A program made the position numbers and the translations under genes. Shown here one piece after another: positions 22,678 to 32,639 of a stretch of 64,000 bases of DNA. The stretch's first letter is position 1, and each line of letters starts with the position of its first letter. A model generated the notes under the pieces. The model did not search any database and was not told the DNA's origin. It saw only the letters and a program-made list of their open reading frames with translations. This stretch comes from Protopterus annectens (taxonomy: Eukaryota > Chordata > Ceratodontiformes > Protopteridae): positions 408,956,688-409,020,687 of the forward strand of contig NC_056738.1 in the NCBI RefSeq assembly GCF_019279795.1, written 5' to 3'.

Positions 22678-24418
22678 ATGGGGACATCCACCCAAACCCT
22701 GGTCCATCCAATGCTGTTGACTGTAGCTCCCATGCCTGTATACCTACAGACAAGCCATCTATAATTAGGCCCACCATTCACTCCTGGCTTGTCACCTAAA
22801 TGTCAGAAGCATAAACAACAAGGTAAATAACTTGCATGCCCTCTTAGCAGTTCATTGCCTTGACATACTTTGTCTAACAGAAACCTGGCTAAAACCACCA
22901 ATTAAAGACAATGAGGTCCTTCTACCCAGGTATAACATTCTTCAGTTAGACCATACTAAGAGGAAGGGAGGAGGGTAACTGTACTCTTTAAAGCTGCTCT
23001 AAACTTTACCTTTGACTCATCACAACCACCCCAAGTTAACAATGCTGAAATTCTGTCTGCCAAACTTCAAATCAATAAAAATAAATGTATAAATATTGTT
23101 TGTGCCTATATTCCACCAGGTAACAATATAAGCACCCTAGAAGATATCCTGTCTTGGCTATCAAGTAACTACCCCCAAGAAACCATAGTTTTATTGACTG
23201 GAACACCTGTTCCTCAAAATCTTCTTCCACCCATGTAAATATACATGGGTTTACACAGATCATATCCTCCCCCACCAGAATCAGGAAACCCAACCACAAA
23301 GAAAGTACACTAGACTGGATACTTATTACTAGTAATCCCACAAGTCAGGAATCATCCCCAATGACCTAAGTGATCACTGTCTTACTTATGTAATTAAACA
23401 TGAAAATAGGAATCCCCTCCAACCCACCTACAAAACAGTTAGAAGTAATAAGAATTTTAATCCCACTAACTTTCAAAATGAATTTAAACAATGTAATTGG
23501 TCTGCCCTAAAACATCTGCCACTGGATGAGGCAGTAGCCTATTTTATCTCCCAAGTTCCTTGCCATCCTTAATTCTCATGCCCCAGTATGCTCCATTAGA
23601 ACCAAAATAAAAGCTGCTCCATGGCTCTCTAAAGAAACTAAATAAAAAATTGTACTAGGAAACGAGGCTTGCACCATTTGGCTTACCACAAAAATCCCTC
23701 TAGATCAAATTAATATTAGCAGCTAAGGAATGAGACAAAAAATCTATTTTACTAGACAAAAAACGTTTTATTGGCATCTTCAACAGAAGAATCAGAACAA
23801 CCCTCTAAAGTTTTGGTCAGATATAAACCAACTTCTTCACCCATGACAAACCACAACTCCAACCCCCTCATCCTCTACCTATAAATCCTCAAAAGATGTT
23901 GCGAATACTTTCAGTAGTTTCTTTACAGAGAGCATCCAGTCCCTAGCTAGCAAACTAACCCCCAGCTGCTCTAACTCAAATGTGGATACACCTTCCACCC
24001 AACTCTCCTTTAGCTTCCAACCAGTTTCTACTGGGCTACTGCCTCATCCAGGCATTAAATATACTGATCCCAAGGATATTGCCAATATCCTGGCAGATCG
24101 ATTCAGTGCCAACTTCACCCCCTCTCACCCCCTAAAGGGCCCATCTCAATACCGAAAGATTGCCAAATTCTGGTAATAATGGCCACACAGGTAAAAAACG
24201 CACTCTCCAAAGCTAAGAATACAGCATCCATGGGATCAGACGATATCCCGGGCTGTGTACTACATGAACTACAAAATGGACTGGCACCTCACCTAAGTGT
24301 CATGTTTAATCATAGCCTCACCTCAGGCTTTGTGCCCGCTGAGTGGCGCACAGCTGCAGTTACCACTCCACAAGGGGGTGCCACCTTGGATCCTGAGAAC
24401 TACCGCCCCATCAGTCTG
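22678..24418 (+). pseudogene. L2/CR1-like LINE ORF2: endonuclease, linker and start of RT; 3'-truncated
   Basis: Plus-strand translation over several frames gives 'DIHPNPGPS' (about 22680), 'INNKVNNLHALL' then 'LDILCLTETWL' (endonuclease TETWL box, about 22860-22890), 'NAEILSAKLQI', 'CAYIPPGNNISTLEDILSWL' (about 23100-23160), 'IRKPNHKESTLDWILI' (about 23280) and 'DLSDHCLTYVI' (SDH box, about 23370). After the linker, 'NTASMGSDDIPGCVLHEL' (about 24220) and 'ENYRPISL' (24398-24418) mark the first RT blocks. At 24418 the similarity stops abruptly and unrelated sequence begins, so the catalytic RT and 3' end are missing. Many stops and frameshifts. Dead copy. Confidence 0.8.
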
Positions 24419-24852
24419 TATGTCTTCTTTTTAACAATGATCATTTAGTCCATCATTACTTGTATTGCTCAAATTCCTGCCTTTCCTTAAACTCACTTTT
24501 CCTCCTGAACATTATTTTGCATGTATTGTTCCCACAAATTTCTTTTATTTTTATGTAATTTGCTCCTTCCTTTCTCTCAAGACCCTACCTCCAATTCTTT
24601 TATCTGCTTTCCAATATTCAGTACTGCAGTTACAGTTGGTTTCCATTTTAGTTTCCATTTAATAATTATTTTTTTTTGACAGTCAGCATTAAACTTTAGT
24701 GTTCAGTATAATAAGGCGTTATACTGTGTCTGTGCAATTCAGATACAGCTCAAAAGAATAATTTCCTTGGTTATTACCATTTGCTCCTTCAACATTTCTG
24801 ACCAAGTACTGTGTAGGAGAAATTTTTAAAATCTGCCAATTTCTTACATTAC

Positions 24853-24872
24853 AAAAAAAAAAAAAAAAAAAA
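24853..24872 (+). repeat. Poly-A run
   Basis: About 20 consecutive A residues. Possibly a retrotransposon tail, but no matching element body was recognised immediately 5'. Confidence 0.8.
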
Positions 24873-25095
24873 CATGTTCCCAGTTACTATTGCCTCTTGG
24901 TCCCTTTACACCTCCAGCAGCTGCTACACCTCCAGCAGCTGCTATCTACTTGAGGAAAAATTCTCTGAAGTCTTTTTGTGGTATAAAATTACCTAATGCA
25001 AACACCTTCAAACAAAAATCCCAAACCTTCCAGATTTTGCATTCATGGGAGCCATAACAGACGTCCTCCGATTGTTCCTTTGTTTGTTACCTTTC

Positions 25096-25098
<3 letters not shown>

Positions 25099-25128
<30 letters not shown>
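25099..25128. repeat. (CT)n microsatellite
   Basis: About 15 CT dinucleotides followed by TTTCTTTCTTCC. Confidence 0.95.
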
Positions 25129-25133
<5 letters not shown>

Positions 25134-26857
25134 CTTCCTTATCTTTTCAAACCTTCTCTGATTCTTATAGTTAGCATATAATAGTTTATATTCCCTACTA
25201 ATTATCCCTTTTTTAAAAAGTTACTTCTCTTCTAGACTTGACTTAAAACTCAACCAGAACTTGTCTTTCACTTGGCACGCTCCTTTCTCTTTCTCTGAGG
25301 GCAGTTTTTTCACCTACAGTCCAAACTTCTGTGTGACCTCATCGCACTCCATTACCATTCCTTTTCTCATCATTTGCTAATAAAACATTGATTCCTTTCC
25401 TATTTCTCTCCGGTAAATTCCAGCTCGTCTTGCCTATTCTCTGTACCCCTACTTGCAGTTGTTACTATTGGCAAAATCTAATTTCTTCATTCTTATGTTA
25501 GCTTAGTTCTTGGAATATTTTCCTTTTGCTGCTTTATCAATACAATATCCTATGTGGACCTTTTCCATTCTGATTTATAACGTGCGCTCAGGAATACTGT
25601 TGAAAGAAGCGACTGAAACAAGTAGCGAGTAGGGCAAACTTGTAGGGAATTTTCATACTGTAAATGGTTACTTGCTGCCTGTGAAATTAACCAAAAAGCA
25701 CTGTGCAATCTATTTTTAAATACTGAACAAATGTATTCAAAATCAGTGATGTACTGATGACTTATGCTGGCTTTTTGAGAAAGTAAGTTCAGATAATTTT
25801 AAAAGTGAGCAGATCACAGTGTACTGAGTAAGAGTGTGGTGCTGGATTTTTTAGAAAACAAGTCTGTTAATTCTGAAGTGAGTCTACAGGACGAAGTAGT
25901 GACTACTCCATATATTTAGCTACAGTCTAAGCAATGTATGATTTAAAATCTAAGCCATGTATAAATAATACTGAAGCTAAGAATTCAGTGATATGGTGTT
26001 TCTGAAACAGCTCAAAAGTAGTGATGCACAGAAGTAAAGCTAATAACATTTCTGCATTGTGCTTTTTGCCCTGTGACTATGAATGAAATTCTGCTAGGGA
26101 AGTTTTGTAGCATATAAACGAATGGTGTGTTAAGAAAGAGGAACCTACAAATGAGAATGTTTTGTTTTATTTATTTATTTACAAAAAGGTTCATTACTGG
26201 ATAGAAGGAATCGAAGGATGGCTATGTATAAGATTAATGGTTTCATGTTTTCTAGCGTGAAATTTTGAGTAAACTGCTGAAACAATTTAGAAGTATGGTA
26301 TTGTATAGAAGTAAAAAAATACTGCTTATATGAAAGAGACATTTCTTGTATTTGTGACTTGACTTGTGTTTAAAGTAAATTAAATTCACTAGTACTACTG
26401 CTGTTGCTTTCTGAAGGGAATACTGTTGCCTCTGAAATGCACTGTTTTGGTAGAAACAGCTAAAAACTCTCTCTGTGTAAGACTTGCTTGTTAAAGAAGT
26501 AAAATCAAAGATGCGTATAGTATATGGAAACACTGGCAAACTGCAAAATTTAGTGCAATATGAAGTTATGCTAGCTGCTGTCGTTGTATGTGTATGTATC
26601 ACCGACTTGTATTAGATGTCTTGATAAGCGGTGAGAAATTTGTTACAAGAGTGTATGAGACAGCTAGGTAAACAGCATAGCTTTCTGAGTAATGAATTGG
26701 TAATTTAAGGGACCCGTACACCTACCAGAATATTTGCCCTTTGTCCATACAGTGGCTTGTTTCAGCAATAAACATGGGCCTTTATGTCAGTTAAAGGGTC
26801 CTAAAAAGGAAGTACTTTCTTGGTGTTGCACTAAAGATTTTCCACGAGAAAGGTGTG

Positions 26858-27115
26858 TAAAAAAAAAAGTTGTTGTTGTATCTTTCGGCTTTTCCCGGTT
26901 AGCTGTCGCCACAGCAGAACTCCGGTCCGCTAATGATTGGCAGTAGATTTTTACGTACCGAGTTGCCAGCCCTGACACACAACCTTCAAAGAAGGTACAC
27001 CCATTCACGCATGTCTCCACACAGGAGACGCTTTAGCTGAGAATCGAACAGGACAACATCTTATTGTATGGCGACAACGCTACCGCAGCACCACCACCGC
27101 AGCAGCAGTGTAAAA
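26858..27115 (-). mobile_element. tRNA-derived SINE, family 1 (V-SINE/DANA-like), minus-strand copy
   Basis: Read on the minus strand, it begins with a tRNA-like head (CTGCTGCGGTGGTGGTGC, then GCGGTAGCGTTGTCGCC, and a box-B-like GTTCGATTCTCAGCT near 27040). It continues with CCTGTGTGGAGACATGCGT and ends with GCTGTGGCGAC-GCTAACCGGGAAAAGCCGAAAG plus an A-rich tail (26858-26880). The tail resembles the 3' end of the RTE LINE at 35300-35350. Same family as 29113-29395, opposite orientation. Confidence 0.85.
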
Positions 27116-28427
27116 AGGTAGTGTTACTAAAATACAAGTGGAATTTTGTGAAACTAAAGTAGATGTAAGGTGTTGTTTCTGCAAATAAAAAAAAAAAGGA
27201 TTCATTGTTGTGTAAAGTAAGTAAGAAGATGGTTATTCTGAAACCTTCTGAGAGTGAACTTGAGGGTTCACTGCTGTGTCTTTTTAAAGTAACGAGAAAG
27301 AAATTTGTTAAAAAAATCAGTTTCACCAGGTTTTCAAGTTTCCTGTACTGAAAAGAGAGGCAAAAGAGGCAGGTAAGTAAAACAAACCTGTGCTGCCATT
27401 ATAGAAGGCAGTGAAGTGTTAAGCTGTGCTGAGAAACAGCAACATGAGCTAACAAAACATTGTGTTTGACAACCAAGCATGGTCACAAACAGTGACATGA
27501 TATGAGAATGCTTTGCATCAGATTATCTATGGTAGGAGGTGAAAATGATGTTTTGCAGTCCAGTGTACAGTTATGCAAAAATGAAACCTTGTGTTGAAAA
27601 TAAATATCATGGCTCTAAAGACGGTAAGAGCTGGAAGCGATGACACTGAACAGCAGGAAAAAAATAGTGTATGTGTTGGTGCTTGTTACAAGAAATATGG
27701 TTGAGTTAGGAAGAGCTAACTACAAACAAGAGAAAGCAAACGAGACTTTCAGTGCTGTGTAACTGCAGAACAAGGTTAGAGCATTAAGTGAGAACAAAAA
27801 ATGCCAAGACAGACAGGGGTGTTTGTTTCCAAGTAGAGATAATTTAAAAGAAGTGTTGCAACAGATGTTTTCTAAAAATTAAAACAAAATGATGATAAAA
27901 GTTTTACAAGGTTCTGTCTGACCTTGACCATCAAAAAATTGGCAAAACTGAAAACTGTCTGACTTGTCCAAAAAGACACTCTGATCTGTTTTGTATAAGT
28001 GGAAACAGTAAAACACAAAGTAAACCTGAAGGTATTTAGCAACATCACAAACAACTGGTATTGAAATTGGAAAAGCAAAAAGTCAGTTTCACTCCTAAGA
28101 TGATGTGCTTTAAGGAGGAAAAATTGTCACGAATTAATACAATACTTGCTGTAAAAGCAACATATCATCAGAATGTGCAAGCTGAAAGTGAGTTGCTAAA
28201 GGTACAACACCAGGAAACTGGAGTCAAGAACTGAATAGAAATTCATGTTTATAACATTGAAATAGCTTAACCTGTAAAAACAAAGTACACCTGAAAGAAT
28301 AAATGAAAGCAAAGAAATGGCACTGAATAGTGAGGAGCTCAAAAAAGCTATAGGTGAAGACATGCCGAGGTGAAGTAGCAGTAAAATTCTTATTCAGCAT
28401 ATCTAGTGGTTGTTTTCTGTCATACAG
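27116..28427 (+). other. Degenerate coding-like (coiled-coil-like) remnants; no intact gene
   Basis: Plus-strand frames between stops give several polar, heptad-like segments: 'NMVELGRANYKQEKANETF' (about 27705), 'LQNKVRALSENKKCQD' (about 27765), 'DNLKEVLQQMF' (about 27840), 'LSRINTILAVKATYHQNVQA' (about 28130). I do not recognise the protein. It may be a decayed processed pseudogene or a retrotransposon gag-like region. It runs into the intron just before the PRPF39-like exon. Confidence 0.3.
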
Positions 28428-28698
28428 GTAATGTGGAGGAAGCAAGACGGATATTGAAGATGTTTGATGACTATACTCCAGGATTGGCTGTGATACGTCT
28501 GCGTCGGGTGAGCCTGGAACGCCGACAGGGAAACTTGGAAGGTGCTGAGACTTTATTACGAGAAGCTGTTAAGGAGAATGAAGGCACACCCCTTGCTAGT
28601 TTTTATGCAATTAAACTGGCCAGGCATCTGCAGGAGTTACAGAAAAATTTGACAAAAGCTAGAAATGTTCTCTTGGAAGCTATTGAAAAGGGCTCTAA
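28428..28698 (+). CDS. PRPF39: One internal exon of PRPF39 or a PRPF39-like paralogue (HAT repeats)
   Basis: PRPF39 is a U1 snRNP-associated splicing factor made of half-a-TPR (HAT) repeats and acts in 5' splice-site recognition in the nucleus. The exon encodes 'NVEEARRILKMFDDYTPGLA', then 'VIRLRRVSLERRQGNLEGAE', 'TLLREAVKEN', 'SFYAIKLARHLQELQKNLTK', 'ARNVLLEAIEKGS'. The block RRVSLERR-GN and SFY-KLAR, then KVLLEAIE, are hallmarks of the PRPF39 C-terminal HAT region. A clear 3' splice site (TTTTCTGTCATACAG) precedes it, entering in phase 1 (split Gly codon). The most likely donor is AA|GTATTT at 28699, weak but in the right place. If it is not used, the frame stops 12 bases later at TAG. No stops occur inside the exon. 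Neighbouring PRPF39 exons were not found in the window. It could be the true gene, a paralogue, or an isolated duplicated exon. Confidence 0.8.
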
Positions 28699-29112
28699 GT
28701 ATTTTGAATAGGTCAGAATGCTGTTTGTAGCAACATTTTGAGTGCTGCAGTACAAGTTTCTTTTGGCACATCGGCCCAAGTTTTAGTCTAGCTGTTTTTG
28801 ACTTTATAATTTTCTTTGTTTTATGGGTTAGTGAGCTGAGTCTTCCAAACACTTTTTGATTGTGATACAGACATGGAGACAGATTAGTGCTAATAGATAA
28901 AGATGGAATCATAAACTTAAGTGATGGTGTGATTACAGAATTGGTTTTTCACTTCTGAGATTTCTTAACATCTAACAAATGGAAATGTGTACACACTGAG
29001 TAGATGACCAATTATAGTATACAGGTTAGCATAAGGAGGACAAAACACACTAATTTGTGCGCTGAGTTTGAAACATGCAGATGTGCTTTATGTACAGTAA
29101 CACACTGACAGT
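28699..29112. other. Intron-like sequence after the PRPF39-type exon
   Basis: No coding similarity seen. An open frame on the minus strand here is a shadow of the exon and its flank. Confidence 0.4.
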
Positions 29113-29395
29113 GTTAAGCCACAGTGGTGCAGCGGTAGCGTTGTTGCCTCACAGCAAGAGGTTCTCCCGTTCGATTCTCAGCTGGAGCACCTTCTGTGTG
29201 GAGTCTGCATGTCCTCCCAGCGGTCGAGTGGCATTCGACAGACATGCGTAGAATGGGCGTGCCTTCGTTGAAGGTTGGATGTCGAGCTGGCACCTTGGCA
29301 CACACAAAACATCTACTGCCAATCATTAGTGGACTGGAGTTCCGCTGTGGCGACCCCTAATCGGGAAAAGCTGTAAGAAAAACAACATTCGCTAG
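29113..29395 (+). mobile_element. tRNA-derived SINE, family 1 (V-SINE/DANA-like), plus-strand copy
   Basis: The head CCACAGTGGTGCAGCGGTAG, then TTGCCTCACAGCAAGAGG, then GTTCGATTCTC gives pol III box A-like and box B-like elements of a tRNA-derived promoter. The body has CTGTGTGGAGTCTGCATG, as in fish V-SINE/DANA-type elements. The tail GGAGTTCCGCTGTGGCGACC, then CTAATCGGGAAAAGC, matches the end of the local RTE LINE, and an A-rich end follows. It is not a tRNA gene: the clover-leaf is degenerate and the body continues for ~200 bp. Confidence 0.88.
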
Positions 29396-30470
29396 TGCTA
29401 GAACAAAAATGCCAAAAGGAAGAGAACCTTTTTAAAATGGCCTAAGAAACAAAGTGGAAGTCATATTGCAGACTGAATGAACAGTATGTTTATCCAGCAG
29501 TTAACAAGTAAGTGCAAAGATTTAGAGGATGAAAATAAAAATCCAAAGTACATTTTCAGAGGAAGCAAACAGTCAAAACAATGGCTGTCAGCCATTGTTT
29601 TACATACTGAAATGGTGCAAGAGGATCCCTCTACAGTGGCAACCTTGGGTGTGTGTGTGTGGGGGTAGTTTTGTCAGGCAGACTGAGGACTGTTATACTA
29701 AGTTTCTTATGCTGAGGTAGCTGACCAGTATAAAGAATATGAGAAGCAGTCGGAGTCTAAACCTGATGAAAACGTCGTAACAAAACCCTACAGATGTGAT
29801 TATAGAGCAGATAGTTATTGAAGCAAAAGTTGCAGATATACCTAGTCAAGTCAAGAGTGTACAAAATGCCTTACAGATGCTTCATATCGAATGTAGTCCA
29901 GTCATGAACTTTGAACACAAATGAGGAATATGTTAATGTAATGTAAAATAAACTTCAGTAAGAGAGCCAGGACCAGTATGATATACAAGGAAATCTCAAA
30001 CAGTGAACATTAACAATGCAATAACAGATGAACACCTTGGAGAGAGAGTTGGACTGCAGTAAGTAGCCATGTTCTAGCCTTGGAATCATGTCATCTGCTG
30101 AAAGAGAGACATAGTAACAAGAATGACAGTAAACCAGATATCAGGCATTTGCTCACAGCAGCTTTGACCAAAATATTCAACACTGGAGTTTGTACAACAG
30201 AGGACTGCATAGGGCATAAGATGTCTAAGGTACTTTGCCTGTCTTCAGCTTAGATATATTGTCGGGCAGTGTTCAAACAAAATAAATTCTTTTGGAAGAT
30301 GTACTCTGTAGCAATGAGTTTGTGGGCAGACCAATGTGAGATCTGGCTGGCTGGAGTGGCTCATATGGTATAATGTCCTTAGCAACTGCTTTGGAGTCTA
30401 AGGAGATGCATTTTTAAAGCAGACTGGAAGGAAGATCCACAGTTGCTCCACATCTAGGAGACCATCTCCC
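29396..30470 (+). other. Degenerate coding-like remnants (unknown protein)
   Basis: The plus-strand frames give 'QQLTSKCKDLEDENKNP' (about 29495), 'EVADQYKEYEKQSESKPDEN' (about 29715), 'VKSVQNALQMLHIECSP' (about 29850) and 'LLTAALTKIFNTGVCTTEDC' (about 30145), separated by stops and frameshifts. Polar and charged composition resembles 27.5-28.3 kb, possibly one decayed protein interrupted by later events. I do not recognise the family. Confidence 0.3.
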
Positions 30471-31010
30471 TCACTGTATGTGTGTATGTATGAAACAAAA
30501 AAGAACAGCTAGCTTCTTCCAGGACCAGATCAAACAAATGCCACCACCAACTAGTCCACAGAAATGTTGGAACAGGAATGTGCTGGGCTTGCAGAAACAA
30601 TTTAGATGGTCCACGTATTTATTATACCAGTGTATTCTACGCTTTTTATTTTTTATATTTTCCCCTAACAGATTTGGTTGTTTTTCAATTGAATTGTACA
30701 GCTTATGGGTCACATTAAAGGTGGGAAAAGTTTTGAAATGATTTATTGTGATTCATTTTTTATATCACAAAAATCTGGCATTTTAACAGGGATGTGTAAA
30801 CTTTTTATATCCACTTTATATATATATATGTAATGTATGTATATGTGTGTGTGTCTCCCTCTATGTATATGATTAGTAAATTTTTATGTTTTGTGTGTGT
30901 TGCGGGTGACATTCCTTGTGTCATCTGCTCAGAATTTGTAATACATGTACTACCAGCACATTTGGTCAAAGTCTCAGAATTTCAACAAATGTCTTTAGCC
31001 TGTTTTCTGA
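30471..31010. other. No gene recognised
   Basis: AT-rich sequence with short TA and GT runs near 30818-30855. The open frames here have no resemblance to known families. Confidence 0.4.
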
Positions 31011-31014
31011 GATT

Positions 31015-31140
31015 AGCATAGAAGGGACAGTGGGTTTTAGCCATTTCTCCACTGTAGTACGACCTTGGTATGTATAATTAGTGGGGGTTATGCGGACACT
31101 GCCCACATTTGGGATGCTGGGGACTTGCTCTTCCCTCCAC
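31015..31140 (+). mobile_element. Partial copy of the 700-bp MITE family (inner part)
   Basis: CCATTTCTCCACTGTAGTAC, then CTTGGTATGTATAATTAGTGGGGG resembles 46475-46525 (CTTTTCCCCACTGTAGTGCA, then GAGTTGGTATATTTAGTTGGGGGG) in the same orientation. No terminal inverted repeats are visible here, so this is a fragment. Confidence 0.5.
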
Positions 31141-31235
31141 AATCAGCATTGTCTAAAGGAGTATGTTTTTGTCTGTGTTTTGACCTTTTGAGGTCGTTCT
31201 TTTATGGGTCAATCATTTGTTTGTAACAGTAATAG

Positions 31236-31237
<2 letters not shown>

Positions 31238-31304
<67 letters not shown>

Positions 31305-31308
31305 CGCA
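31238..31308. repeat. (GT)n microsatellite with a (GC)n end
   Basis: About 29 GT dinucleotides followed by five to six GC/CG dinucleotides. The predicted protein running through it is a repeat translation. Such alternating purine-pyrimidine tracts can adopt Z-DNA. Confidence 0.95.
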
Positions 31309-32603
31309 CTTATACTCATGGCCTATTACAGACCTTCAATAAGCTTGCAACCCTTTAGTGTCCAGTCATACTCCCTTATCACTGTATCCAAATTGTTTCA
31401 AACTTTAACAGACTATGCTTAAAGGAAGTTTATATATTTAATGAAGTAAAAAAAAAAAAAAAGCTGACTTGATTGAACTACATTGTATGTTTGTAATAGC
31501 ATTAACTATTCCTGTACTCTTTATAGGCTTCTAGGAGGAGAGCTATGTCTTAAATTCCATGTCATCAAGGACCGTGCCCTACTGGATCTATTTAACTTGT
31601 TTCCATAAAGCAAATAGCTCCAGAAACACTCATACTAAGGATCCAGAACCCCACCAGTACTTAATTAAAACATTAGCCTGACAGATTTATTACCCAACAA
31701 CAGTGAACCCATCTGGAACGATTTTGCCTTTGCATGTTAAACAGAATGGCACCCTGAACATCTTTCAAGAACCTTGATCATGAAAGACAGTTACAGAGGC
31801 TAGAGCTGCAGAGCTCACCTGTTCAAGCTGGGAGTATACAGAATGCCTAACCGATACTCCATCAACAGGCTTGTCACTTCGTCTGTTGGCCTGTTGTGTT
31901 TTTCTCTCCTTTAAGTAGGAGGTACATCTTGAGGGTGACAGAGAACAAAAATGTGCATTTCATGATGATTAATAAATGCATTTCATCAAAAGAATGTGGA
32001 ATAAAAGATTGATAACTTTCATTTAATCTGAACTGAAACAAAGCTCCAGTATTAATCATCACTGTATCCCTTTAATGTTCAGGAGTTCAGATGATTGTGT
32101 GTCAAATAAATTAAAGTAAACATAAATCACCCATTGGATAGTACAGATTACCTACACAATAATAGTAAAAGATCTCTGTAAATGTACAGTGGTGAAATAT
32201 GCAGTATTCAAAGTAATGCCTACACTTAAAACACACTTTCCACACAGTTTGCTGTATAAAGAAATATTTTAAAGGGCTGTATTCCCCTTAAAATGATTAA
32301 GATATTGAGCCAAACACTTGATGTTCATAAAGCTGAACCTACATTCATTTGGCAGAAGGAAGTTTAGAGTATTGTTCAACAAAATGTGTCAGTGTCTGTT
32401 AATAACCTGTTACTCTCAAACATTAGCCATGGTGATGTTAGCATATTTACTATCACTTTTGTAACTAATTTTTGTAAATATGTTTTATGCTGCACATTGT
32501 CTGTGTTTTGCCTGATGATCAGATCATTGAGCCCAGCATACTGAATGGCATTTTGTCAAGTTGGCTGCTGCATGGCCAAAATGAGTTGCCACTCCTGTGG
32601 GAC

Positions 32604-32639
<36 letters not shown>

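Larger units (their letters stand above)
24419..26850. other. No gene; pyrimidine-rich then AG-rich stretch
   Basis: The stretch 24419-25570 is unusually T/C-rich on the plus strand and carries a poly-A run (24853-24872) and a CT microsatellite (25099-25128). The stretch 25600-26850 has the opposite bias. The pattern suggests old A-rich LINE material, but I found no RT or endonuclease motif. A short duplication (CTCCAGCAGCTGCTA, 24913 and 24931) is present. Confidence 0.35.

Noticed and set aside
29114-29326. 70-codon minus-strand frame rich in Arg
   Set aside because: It is the antisense of the tRNA-derived SINE.
31204-31422. Open frame of 72 codons rich in Cys-Val
   Set aside because: It is the translation of a GT microsatellite, not a protein.
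31501-31610. Exon-like stretch after an acceptor-like TTTATAG, encoding about 27 residues before a stop
   Set aside because: No family resemblance, no donor needed, and a single weak splice site. I could not connect it to PRPF39 or to the sterol reductase.
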